Assembly (NCBI RefSeq): GCF_000800255.1 | Contig: NZ_CP009747.1 | Span: 3,596,001-3,660,000, forward strand | DNA: 64,000 bases | Source: Pseudomonas parafulva | GTDB taxonomy: Bacteria; Pseudomonadota; Gammaproteobacteria; Pseudomonadales; Pseudomonadaceae | Reading direction: 5' to 3' | Made by a program: the position numbers and the translations under genes | In this document: piece by piece, positions 30,644 through 38,705 of the stretch | How the letters are laid out: each line of letters starts with the position of its first letter | How positions within the stretch are numbered: the first letter of the stretch is position 1 | Notes under the pieces: model-generated | The model's input: only the letters and a program-made list of their open reading frames with translations | Told to the model about the DNA's origin: nothing | Databases searched by the model: none

Positions 30644-30668
30644 AAAGCCGGCCACAAGCCGGCTTTTT
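30644..30668 (+). terminator. Strong intrinsic terminator at the island's left edge
   Basis: AAAGCCGGC, loop CACAA and GCCGGCTTT make a perfect nine-pair stem followed by a T run. Its 3' half is duplicated at the right end of the island (43897-43920), where the stem is no longer complete. Confidence 0.85.
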
Positions 30669-30672
30669 AATG
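30649..30672 (+). repeat. Left 24-bp direct repeat (attL-like) of the defence island
   Basis: CGGCCACAAGCCGGCTTTTT followed by AATG is identical to 43897-43920. Flanking bases differ on both sides (C versus A before, G versus C after). The two copies are 13,248 bases apart and enclose exactly the seven-gene island. This fits a target-site duplication or att pair that uses a transcription terminator as integration site. No integrase gene is present inside. Confidence 0.75.
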
Positions 30673-30704
30673 GTTCTTCACGGAATCCCGGGAAAGACAG
30701 AAAT

Positions 30705-30766
30705 AAGAACGCCGATTTGATGGATGATGTTCGTGCGAGCAAACACATCTACAAACCGGCGTTCTT
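30705..30766. repeat. 15-bp inverted repeat inside the island's left edge
   Basis: AAGAACGCCGATTTG (30705-30719) and CAAACCGGCGTTCTT (30752-30766) are complementary at 14 of 15 positions, with a 32-base spacer. It lies 150-200 bases before the first island gene. It could be an operator, an mRNA-leader hairpin or a recombination site. The rest of the 240-base stretch to 30912 is AT-rich and must hold the island promoter, but I cannot place -35/-10 boxes with confidence. Confidence 0.55.
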
Positions 30767-30912
30767 GTGCACGATATTAATACGTTTCCGTCCTTTTGGG
30801 AGGGCTTTTCTGTCACTGCGAATAGAGGACGCCATTCACATTGATCATGCGTCGAACGCCAAAACATGTTTAAGATACTGGCAAATTTGAATCACTGCGC
30901 AAGGGAACTCGC

Positions 30913-33900
30913 ATGAGGTTGATTCAGAACGTCGGTCAAGATCGCGTTATCGATTTACTCCACGAACAGATGAAGCCGGACTACCAGTTGGACTGCGCCT
31001 CTCCAGCACTCTCCTTGTTCGCCTTTTCTGAGCTGACCAAGTCTTTCGCTAAGCTAAAGAAGGTTCAGTTGATCCTACCGGCAAGTACCGAAAGCCTGGC
31101 GCTGCTGGGTGGAGAGGCGGATCGTGCCGCACGTAATCAGCTTATCGCACGTAGCCTCGCCAGGCTCTGCTATGAGTCGCTGAATGCGAAAGTCGAGTTA
31201 AAGCGCGCAAGCTCTGTGATACCCCAAGGCATCGGCTTACTTCGAGATCCAGCTAGCGCGCCTCATCAGGTGGTAATGGGCTCCTTCGCTCTGACCACAG
31301 ACGGCCTAGGCCTGACGCCAGGTAACCCAATGAGCCTTATACAGGCTAGCGAGTCCCCCGCAGAAGCAGCCATGTTTGCACCTTGGTTTGATAACCAATG
31401 GCAGACACTGACTTCCCGTCCCAGCGACAAAACCGAACTACTCGATACACTACGCGATATTGCAGAACAGCGCTCACCAACCGCCCTATACAGCCTGATA
31501 CTTCATCAAATATTCAAGGAAAAAGACGACGTACTGGATGAAGAGCGTGTAGTGAAGTCAGCCACCGGCATTCGTAACACAGTGATCTGGAACAAGCTTT
31601 TCAGATTTCAACGCGATGGCGTGGTCGGCGCTATCGACAAGCTCAACCGTTTCGGCGGCTGCATCGTTGCCGACAGCGTAGGTTTGGGAAAAACCTTCGA
31701 AGCGCTCGCCGTGATCAAGTACCACGAGCTGCGCAATGACCGCGTTCTGGTGCTGTGTCCGAAACGATTGAGAGATAACTGGACGATCTACAAAGCCAAT
31801 GACCGACGCAATGTGTTGGCGTCAGATCGCTTTAACTACGACGTGCTTAACCACACAGACCTCTCACGTGATACGGGGCTCTCCGGTGACCTCGATCTGT
31901 CCCATATCAACTGGGGCAATTATGACCTGGTCGTGATCGACGAATCGCATAACTTCCGCAACAAGAAAGCACCGCGCCAAGGCCAAGAAACACGCTACGA
32001 CCGCCTAATGCGCAGAATCATCCGCGATGGTGTAAAAACCCGAGTCCTGATGCTGTCCGCCACCCCGGTCAACAATCGCCTGGCTGACCTGCGTAACCAG
32101 ATCGCTTTCGTGACCGAGGGCGATGACAACGCTCTGTTTGAGCACGGCATCAGCAGCATCGAAGCCACCACCCGCAAAGCCCAGCTGCAGTTCAATCGCT
32201 GGCTGGATCTGGATGAGCGCGAGAAGACCCCGGAGCGCCTGGTCGAAATGCTTGGCTTCGACTACTTCACCCTCCTCGACCTGCTCACCATCGCCCGCTC
32301 GCGTCGGCATATCGAGAAGTACTACGGCACCACCGAAACCGGCCGTTTCCCCACACGCCTGCCCCCGATCAACATCAAAGCTAACGTGGATGCTGCTGGG
32401 CAATTTCGCGCCATTCGTGAAATCAACCAAGAGATTCGCCGGCTAAACCTCGCCAGTTATGCGCCGCTGCGCTACGTCCTGCAGCACAAGCAAGCGGCTT
32501 ACGACGCCAAATACAGCACCGAGATCCGTGGTGGCGAAAGCTTCTTTCGCCAGGCCGATCGCGAGGAAAGCCTGATCCACCTGCTGCGCATCAACGTCCT
32601 CAAGCGCATGGAAAGCGCGGTGTCTTCGTTTGCGCTGACCCTCGAACGGCAGCTCAAGGATGTCGAACGCACGCTCGAACGCATCGAGCAGCACGCCCAC
32701 GATATTGAAGAAATCGATATCGCCGATGTCGACATAGACGACCCTGCGTTTGAAGCACTGCTGGTCGGACGCAAGGTCAAGGTGCTGCTAAGTGACGTTG
32801 ACCTGGTGCGCTGGAAGCAAGATCTGCTGGAGGATCGCAATCGCCTGGCCACGCTGCTATCTGCAGCACAACAAGTACAACCCCAGCGTGATGCTAAACT
32901 GGCAGAGCTGCGCAAGATGCTCGCTGATAAGTGCCAGAGCCCGATCAATCCTGGCAATCGCAAGGTCATCATCTTCACTGCCTTTGCCGACACGGCGCGC
33001 TACTTGTACGAGCAGCTCGCCTATTGGGCCAATGAAACCTTGGGTGTGCAAACGGCCTTGGTCACCGGCTCCGGCCACAACCAAACTACGATCCCCGGCC
33101 TGCGTACCGATCTGGCATCCATACTGACGACCTTCTCTCCACGCTCGAAAGAGCGCCCTACCGACATGACCGAGGAAGGCGAGCTGGATCTGCTGATTGC
33201 CACCGACTGTATTTCTGAAGGCCAAAACCTGCAGGACTGCGACTGGCTGATCAACTACGACATTCACTGGAACCCAGTGCGGATCATTCAACGCTTTGGT
33301 CGAATCGACCGTATTGGCTCACCCAACCAGCACATCCAGTTAGTCAACTTCTGGCCCAATATGGAGCTGGAGGAGTACATCAACCTGGAGCAACGCGTCA
33401 GTGGTCGTATGGTTCTGCTAGACGTATCCGCCACCGGGGAAGAGAACTTGATCGAAGCGCAGTCCGGCAATGCGATGAACGATTTGGAATACCGCCGCAA
33501 GCAGCTGCTCAAGCTGCAGGATGCCGTCATCGACCTGGAAGACCTGTCCAGTGGCGTATCGATTACCGACCTCACCCTCACCGACTTCCGTATCGACCTC
33601 GCCCAGTACCTCAAGGCCCATCCGGGGGTGTTGGAAAACATGCCGCTGGGTGCCTGTGCCATCACTACAACACGTGACGAGGACATACCGCCCGGCATTA
33701 TTTTTTGCCTGCGTGCTGAGGGAGAAGCCGCCGACAAGATCAGCGATGGCTACCCACTTGCACCCCACTACCTCGCCCATGTGGCAGAAGACCAAACCGT
33801 GCTATTGCCCTTCACCCAGGCCAAGCGCATTCTGGATCGCCTCAAGCGCCTGGCCCTTGGCCGCGAACTGCCTGACGCCACCGCTGGCAACCGATTCGAC

Positions 33901-34101
33901 GAGCTCACCAAGCTAGGCAAAGACATGCGCTATGCACAAAGCCTGCTGGCAGCTGCAGTGTCATCTGTCGCCGGCAAAAGCGAAGAGCGCGCCATTGCCA
34001 GCCTATTCAACCCGGCCGGTAGCCATGCGATGAAAGGCGAGTTCGCCGGCAGCAACGACTTCGAAGTGATCGCCTTCATGGTCATACTGCCCCAGGAGTG
34101 A
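30913..34101 (+). CDS. SNF2/RapA-type helicase with PLD-like N-terminal domain
   Basis: A 1062-aa superfamily 2 DNA translocase. Residues about 1-165 look like a phospholipase-D-like module of the kind found on anti-phage helicases (HQVVMGSFALTTDGLG, then ASESPAEAAMFAPWFDNQW), without a clear HKD catalytic motif. The ATPase core follows: Walker A DSVGLGKTFEAL near 256, motif II VIDESHNFRNKK near 342, motif III LSATPVNNRL. Helicase lobe 2 has LLIATDCISEGQNLQDCDW and motif VI QRFGRIDRIGS near 793. A coiled-coil-like insert lies around 560-640. The start ATG has AAGGGA upstream. It is the first gene of the defence operon, and the DUF4391 gene follows after 3 bases. It likely recognises or remodels foreign DNA; that is inference. 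Confidence 0.9.
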   Translation: MRLIQNVGQDRVIDLLHEQMKPDYQLDCASPALSLFAFSELTKSFAKLKKVQLILPASTESLALLGGEADRAARNQLIARSLARLCYESLNAKVELKRASSVIPQGIGLLRDPASAPHQVVMGSFALTTDGLGLTPGNPMSLIQASESPAEAAMFAPWFDNQWQTLTSRPSDKTELLDTLRDIAEQRSPTALYSLILHQIFKEKDDVLDEERVVKSATGIRNTVIWNKLFRFQRDGVVGAIDKLNRFGGCIVADSVGLGKTFEALAVIKYHELRNDRVLVLCPKRLRDNWTIYKANDRRNVLASDRFNYDVLNHTDLSRDTGLSGDLDLSHINWGNYDLVVIDESHNFRNKKAPRQGQETRYDRLMRRIIRDGVKTRVLMLSATPVNNRLADLRNQIAFVTEGDDNALFEHGISSIEATTRKAQLQFNRWLDLDEREKTPERLVEMLGFDYFTLLDLLTIARSRRHIEKYYGTTETGRFPTRLPPINIKANVDAAGQFRAIREINQEIRRLNLASYAPLRYVLQHKQAAYDAKYSTEIRGGESFFRQADREESLIHLLRINVLKRMESAVSSFALTLERQLKDVERTLERIEQHAHDIEEIDIADVDIDDPAFEALLVGRKVKVLLSDVDLVRWKQDLLEDRNRLATLLSAAQQVQPQRDAKLAELRKMLADKCQSPINPGNRKVIIFTAFADTARYLYEQLAYWANETLGVQTALVTGSGHNQTTIPGLRTDLASILTTFSPRSKERPTDMTEEGELDLLIATDCISEGQNLQDCDWLINYDIHWNPVRIIQRFGRIDRIGSPNQHIQLVNFWPNMELEEYINLEQRVSGRMVLLDVSATGEENLIEAQSGNAMNDLEYRRKQLLKLQDAVIDLEDLSSGVSITDLTLTDFRIDLAQYLKAHPGVLENMPLGACAITTTRDEDIPPGIIFCLRAEGEAADKISDGYPLAPHYLAHVAEDQTVLLPFTQAKRILDRLKRLALGRELPDATAGNRFDELTKLGKDMRYAQSLLAAAVSSVAGKSEERAIASLFNPAGSHAMKGEFAGSNDFEVIAFMVILPQE

Positions 34102-34104
34102 GCC

Positions 34105-34860
34105 GTGGTTGCCGAGGACATCATTGCAGCCCTGCAACTGCCTGAGCAGGCACGGGTCAATCAGCGCGTATCGAAAAAGCTGCTGATCAATAATCTGGCT
34201 CCGACAGCAGCGGATCGCCAGCAGATCAATGAAGGTATTGAAGAGGTCCAGTGGGTTGCCGCGCTAAAGCCCGGCAATTGCGGCATACCCGCTTACCGCG
34301 ACGCCCAACGTGAATACGTGGAAGTCGCCGTGCTGCACCTCACCCTGCGCCCGTCAGCTCGACCAGCCAGGCTCATTGAACTGCTGCACCGCGCCGTCCC
34401 TCACCCAACCTTGCTAATGGTCAGCACACCGGAGTCGGTACAGCTCTCCCTCAGCCATAAACGTTGGGCGCAGAACGAAGCCAGCAAGACCGTGCTCGAT
34501 GGTGAAATTACTACCGCTACGGTGCTGCCAGCCGCCCCTCAGATCACCACAGCCTTTCTCGATGCGATCAGTCTGGAGCGTCAACCGCGTAGTGACCTGT
34601 GCGTTTTGTATCAGGGCTGGATAGATACCCTGATGGCCCTGCAGGCAGCGCAGCACACGGGAAGTTTTCGCACTGCCAACAGCCCACTCGATGCCACTGC
34701 CCGACGCCAAGCCCTGCAAGCCTGCATCGAGCTGCAAGGGCAGATCGCCACATTGCGCGCCCAGGCAAAAAAGGCTCAGCAGATTGCCCGTCAGGTGGAG
34801 CTAAACCTGCAACTGAAGCAGCTACAGCAGGCGCTCAGCGAAGCCCAAGCAAGACTGTAG
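34105..34860 (+). CDS. DUF4391-like protein
   Basis: A 251-aa protein that starts with GTG 34105 after AGGAG. I place it in DUF4391 from its size, the opening (EDIIAALQLPEQARVNQRVSKKLL) and its position between a defence helicase and a methylase; I could not run a profile search. The first half is mixed alpha/beta with TLLMVSTPESVQLSLSHKR. The last 60 residues are a strongly helical, coiled-coil-like Gln/Ala/Leu tail. No catalytic motif is visible. It may be an adaptor that holds the helicase and methylase together. A 134-base gap follows before mod. Confidence 0.7.
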   Translation: MVAEDIIAALQLPEQARVNQRVSKKLLINNLAPTAADRQQINEGIEEVQWVAALKPGNCGIPAYRDAQREYVEVAVLHLTLRPSARPARLIELLHRAVPHPTLLMVSTPESVQLSLSHKRWAQNEASKTVLDGEITTATVLPAAPQITTAFLDAISLERQPRSDLCVLYQGWIDTLMALQAAQHTGSFRTANSPLDATARRQALQACIELQGQIATLRAQAKKAQQIARQVELNLQLKQLQQALSEAQARL

Positions 34861-34994
34861 GGCGATGATTTAAGCCAGTACCAAAACCTGACCAACAAGC
34901 ATTAAAAGGCAGTCGAAATGGAATACCATGCCAGCCAGCATTACACCGCGCCTGCAAACACATACGTGCAGGTAGATCGTGAAGGAAATAGCGA

Positions 34995-36872
34995 ATGACC
35001 ATGCAAATAATCGACGCACAGTCGCCGGAAGCGCACAGCGCCGACCTCAAGGCCGAACACATCGACAAACTCAAAGCCTTGTTCCCTGAGCTGATCACCG
35101 AAGGCCCCAATGGCGTGGCCATCAACCAGGACGTGCTCAAACAGCTGGTCGGCGACGCTACCGTTACGGACGCCGACGAAAAATACGGTCTGAACTGGCA
35201 CGGCAAGCGCGCCGCGCGCCAACTGGCGCTTACACCGAGCACCGGCACTCTGCTGCCTTGTCCCGACGAAAGCGTCGATTGGAACAACACACAAAACCTG
35301 ATGATCGAGGGCGATAACCTCGAAGTTTTAAAGTTGCTGCAAAAGAGCTATGCGGGCAAGGTAAAGCTGATCTATATCGACCCACCCTATAACACCGGCC
35401 AAGACTTTGTATACCCAGACAACTTCCAAGACAACATAAAAAACTATCTTGAAATAACAGGGCAATCAGTAGCAGGCGTCAAGACAAGTACAAACAACGA
35501 AAATTCTGGCCGATATCACACAGATTGGCTAAATATGATCTACCCCAGACTCGTACTAGCACGAAGCCTGCTGAGCCCTGACGGGGCGATTTTCATTTCA
35601 ATAGACGACCATGAGATTCATCATTTGCGTTCAATGGTAAGCGAAGTCTTTGGCGAAGAAAACTTCTCAGCAACGGCAATCTGGGAGAAAGCTGACTCAC
35701 CACGAAATTCAGCACGACAGTTCTCTGAAGACCATGACTATATTCTGATTTTCTCCAAGGACCCTGAGTGGACACCTGATAGGCTTCCACGTACTGAAGC
35801 CGCTAACTCTATCTACTCCAACCCAGATAATGATCCACGGGGTGAATGGCTTCCTGGGGATCCTTATGCCAACAAGCCTTACTCGAAAGGAAAATATACA
35901 ATTGCCGGCCCTACTGGCAGAATTTTCTCCCCTCCACCTGGAAGATTCTGGCGTATTTCTGAGGAAAAGCTAAGAGAGCTAGATGCTGATGGAAGAATTT
36001 GGTGGGGACCAAAGGGGGATGCTCGCCCTAGCATTAAGCGTTATTTAACAGAAGTAGCGGACCTAACGCCTCGCACGCTATGGAAGAAAGAAGATGTTGG
36101 CAGCAATAGAACATCGAAAAACGAACTAAGATCTCTTTTTCCTGAAAGTGAGTCGTTCGACACACCAAAGCCCACCCGACTCATAGAGCGAGTTCTGCAG
36201 CTTGCAACTTCACCAAAGTCCGGCGACATTGTCCTAGATTTTTTCGCAGGATCAGGGACTACGGGGCATGCAACTCTATCTCTAAACTCTGCTGACGACG
36301 GGGATCGACGCTTTATTCTCGTTCAACTTCCAGAGCCAATAGCATCAGGTGCTTTTGAGAACATCGCAGAAATTACAAAAGAACGACTACGCCGCGCAGG
36401 GACTAAGATCAAATCCGACAACCCCATGTTCTCTGGTGATACGGGATTCCGCACTTTCAAGCTGGAGACATCAAATATTCGGGCATGGAATCCAACTCCA
36501 GAAGACCTGACAGCCGATCTTCTTGCTCACCAAGAACACATTATTGAAGGCCGGAGCGAGTCCGACATTCTCTACGAACTGCTGCTTAAGCTCGGTCTAG
36601 ACCTGTGCGTCCCCATCGAGCAGCAGCGGATCGCCGGCAAAACGGTGCACAGCATCGGCGGTGGAGTCCTGCTGGCCTGCCTGACCGAACATATAACCCG
36701 CGACCAAGTGGAAGGTCTGGCTCAGGGGATTGTTGCCTGGCACAAAGCGCAAGCCCCTGCCAGCGATAGCACCTGCGTATTCCGCGACAGTGCCTTTGCC
36801 GACGACATCGCAAAAACCAACCTGGCCGCCATTCTGAGCCAGGCGGGCATCAAAAACGTGCGGAGCCTATAA
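34995..36872 (+). CDS. mod: Type III restriction-modification DNA methyltransferase (Mod)
   Basis: A 625-aa beta-class N6-adenine methyltransferase. Catalytic motif IV DPPYNTG is near residue 130 and the SAM motif DFFAGSGTTGHA near 417, with the target-recognition region between them; that order defines the beta class. The N-terminal 100 residues and the C-terminal 100 residues have the GC of the neighbours, but bases about 35,390-36,560 are much more AT-rich, as if the specificity region had been swapped. The SD is AAGGA, eight bases from ATG. DarT starts one base after its stop. With the Res gene downstream it forms a type III RM pair, and it would set the methylation specificity. Confidence 0.93.
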   Translation: MTMQIIDAQSPEAHSADLKAEHIDKLKALFPELITEGPNGVAINQDVLKQLVGDATVTDADEKYGLNWHGKRAARQLALTPSTGTLLPCPDESVDWNNTQNLMIEGDNLEVLKLLQKSYAGKVKLIYIDPPYNTGQDFVYPDNFQDNIKNYLEITGQSVAGVKTSTNNENSGRYHTDWLNMIYPRLVLARSLLSPDGAIFISIDDHEIHHLRSMVSEVFGEENFSATAIWEKADSPRNSARQFSEDHDYILIFSKDPEWTPDRLPRTEAANSIYSNPDNDPRGEWLPGDPYANKPYSKGKYTIAGPTGRIFSPPPGRFWRISEEKLRELDADGRIWWGPKGDARPSIKRYLTEVADLTPRTLWKKEDVGSNRTSKNELRSLFPESESFDTPKPTRLIERVLQLATSPKSGDIVLDFFAGSGTTGHATLSLNSADDGDRRFILVQLPEPIASGAFENIAEITKERLRRAGTKIKSDNPMFSGDTGFRTFKLETSNIRAWNPTPEDLTADLLAHQEHIIEGRSESDILYELLLKLGLDLCVPIEQQRIAGKTVHSIGGGVLLACLTEHITRDQVEGLAQGIVAWHKAQAPASDSTCVFRDSAFADDIAKTNLAAILSQAGIKNVRSL

Positions 36873-36873
36873 A

Positions 36874-37509
36874 ATGGCCGTGCCCGCGCAACCCAAGATT
36901 TACCATATCTGCCATGTGGACCGCTTGCCGTCTATCATCGCCAGCGCTGGCTTGCTGTCCGATGCGGTACTGTTGAATCAGGCGTTGTCGGGCACGGTCA
37001 TTGGCATGAACCACATCAAGCAGCGTCGCCTGCAACTGGAGCTGGATAGCCATCCGGGCTTGCACGTCGGCGAATGCGTGCCGTTCTACTTTTGCCCACG
37101 TTCGGTGATGTTGTACCTGATCCGCCAGCAGCATCAGGACCTTGCCTACAAGGGCGGCCAAGGGCCTATTGTGCATTTGGAAGCCGACCTGCATGCGACC
37201 GTGAATTGGGCTAATGTCCAGACCAGACGCTGGGCGTTCACGCTATCCAATGCGGGGTCCTACTACTTCGAGGATCGCGCGGATCTGGCACGGCTGCATG
37301 AGATCAGATGGGATGCCGTCGCTGCTCGGAGCTGGAGCAACTGTAAAGAGGCTAAACAATCCGAGTTTCTGCTTGAGCAGAGTTTCCCCTGGCACCTGAT
37401 AGAGCGAATCGGCGTGCAGTCCAGGCAAATTTATACGCAGGTAGCCAATGTGTTGCCTACACAAGGGCACAGACCAACTGTTGAGCTACGCCCTGAGTGG
37501 TATTACTGA
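36874..37509 (+). CDS. darT: DarT, DNA ADP-ribosyltransferase toxin
   Basis: A 211-aa DUF4433 protein. DarT enzymes use NAD to ADP-ribosylate bases in single-stranded DNA, which blocks replication, and can act in abortive phage defence. The NAD-binding N-terminus YHICHVDRLPSIIASAGL, the basic NHIKQRR segment, PFYFCPRSVMLY and the catalytic-Glu motif AKQSEFLLE (Glu164) are all present, so it should be active. DarT1 and DarT2 types cannot be told apart with certainty; size and partner favour DarT2. It is tightly coupled to mod (one base between stop and start). Confidence 0.92.
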   Translation: MAVPAQPKIYHICHVDRLPSIIASAGLLSDAVLLNQALSGTVIGMNHIKQRRLQLELDSHPGLHVGECVPFYFCPRSVMLYLIRQQHQDLAYKGGQGPIVHLEADLHATVNWANVQTRRWAFTLSNAGSYYFEDRADLARLHEIRWDAVAARSWSNCKEAKQSEFLLEQSFPWHLIERIGVQSRQIYTQVANVLPTQGHRPTVELRPEWYY

Positions 37510-37523
37510 GTGAAGAGCCAGTC

Positions 37524-38582
37524 ATGATCGAATTTACAAGCGGCGACATCCTGCGGGATGACTCTGAAGCCATCATCAACACTGTGAACTGCGTCGGTGT
37601 GATGGGCCGTGGCATCGCCTTGCAGTTCAAGAACATGTGGCCGGAGAACTTCAAGGCTTACGAGGCTGCCTGCAAGCGCGAAGAGGTACAGCCCGGCCGG
37701 ATGTTCGTGTTCGACACGAACCAGCTCACATCGCCGCGTTACATCATTAACTTCCCTACCAAGCGCCACTGGCGCGGCAAGAGCCGCCTGCAGGACATAG
37801 ACGCGGGCCTCAGTGCCTTGGTGAAGGAGATTCACAATCGCGGTATCAGCTCCATCGCCATCCCACCGTTGGGTAGTGGTTTGGGCGGGCTCGATTGGGC
37901 CGAGGTACGCTCGCGCATCAAAGCGGCCATGGCCGACCTGCCGGACGTACGCGTGCGCATTTACGAACCCAAGGGCGCCCCCGCTGCAGACACCATGCAC
38001 CACAGCCGCGAAGTGCCGAGCATGACCGCCGGGCGTGCCGCATTGGTGGAGCTGATGAATCGCTATGTGCGCGGCCTGCTTGACCCAACGATCAGCCTGC
38101 TGGAAGTGCACAAGCTGATGTATTTCATGCAGGTAGCAGGTGAGCCACTGCGACTCAAATACGTGCGAGCCGCCTATGGCCCGTACGCCGAAAACCTTCG
38201 GCATGTATTGCACGCGATTGAAGGTCATCTGGTCGCGGGCTACGCCGATGGCGGTGACGCCCCTGACAAGCCCCTTACGCTGGTGCCTGGCGCGGTCGAG
38301 GATGCCAATGCCTTCCTGGCAATGAATTCTGAAACCCGAACCAGATTTGACCGAGTCGGAGAGCTGGTGGAAGGCTTCGAAACCCCCTTCGGCCTTGAAC
38401 TGCTGGCGACCGTGCATTGGATCGTTAAACAAGGTGATCCTGTGTCTAGCGTCGATGACGTGGTCGAGCGCACCTACGCCTGGAACGCTCGCAAGCAGCA
38501 GTTCACGCGGCGCCAGATTGGTATTGCCGTAGAGGTATTGGCAAGCAAAGGCTGGATTGAACCTATAGCGCTGAGCGCCTAA
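37524..38582 (+). CDS. darG: DarG, DNA ADP-ribose glycohydrolase antitoxin
   Basis: A 352-aa antitoxin. Residues 1-155 form a macrodomain with the ADP-ribose loops NTVNCVGVMGRGIALQFK and PPLGSGLGGLDW. Lys80, in NFPTK, sits at the position reported as catalytic in Thermus DarG. Residues about 170-352 form the C-terminal helical domain found in long DarG proteins, which binds DarT directly. The start at ATG 37524 is 14 bases after darT; an upstream GTG is in frame. It reverses DarT marks and neutralises the toxin. Confidence 0.92.
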   Translation: MIEFTSGDILRDDSEAIINTVNCVGVMGRGIALQFKNMWPENFKAYEAACKREEVQPGRMFVFDTNQLTSPRYIINFPTKRHWRGKSRLQDIDAGLSALVKEIHNRGISSIAIPPLGSGLGGLDWAEVRSRIKAAMADLPDVRVRIYEPKGAPAADTMHHSREVPSMTAGRAALVELMNRYVRGLLDPTISLLEVHKLMYFMQVAGEPLRLKYVRAAYGPYAENLRHVLHAIEGHLVAGYADGGDAPDKPLTLVPGAVEDANAFLAMNSETRTRFDRVGELVEGFETPFGLELLATVHWIVKQGDPVSSVDDVVERTYAWNARKQQFTRRQIGIAVEVLASKGWIEPIALSA

Positions 38583-38603
38583 GCCAACCCCCCATAAGAC
38601 TGA

Positions 38604-38646
38604 ATCGACTACCGCCATGCTGCAAGGCGGCATAGCGGTAGTCGAT
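38604..38646 (+). promoter_or_regulatory. Perfect hairpin between darG and res
   Basis: ATCGACTACCGC (38604-38615) and GCGGTAGTCGAT (38635-38646) pair perfectly over 12 bases. After one mismatch, ATGC/GCAT extends the stem, leaving a nine-base loop. No T run follows, so it is not a standard terminator. In the 123-base gap it could cause partial termination or RNA processing, or bind a regulator, setting Res levels apart from Mod and DarTG. Confidence 0.6.
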
Positions 38647-38705
38647 GAGTTAATTGACAGAATTTCTCGCCCTAGCCTGAAGGCGAGCTTGAAAATGGAT
38701 TGAAC

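Larger units (their letters stand above)
30490..30672 (+). ncRNA. Possible small RNA or 3' UTR ending in a strong terminator
   Basis: The 200 bases between the HTH gene and the terminator hold no supported gene. A TATGCT box at 30490-30495 with TGGGCA 17 bases upstream could start a transcript of about 170 bases. That transcript contains several short stems (CAGGCCTTCAGGGCC among them) and ends at the terminator at 30644-30668. It may equally be just the 3' UTR of the HTH gene. I do not recognise a named RNA family. Confidence 0.25.

Noticed and set aside
30649..30672. tRNA gene as the integration target of the island
   Set aside because: No cloverleaf or tRNA 3' end can be drawn at either repeat; the left copy is an intrinsic terminator.
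34861..34994. Extra small gene between the DUF4391 gene and mod
   Set aside because: Only short frames with no ribosome-binding site or recognisable sequence; it is more likely a leader.
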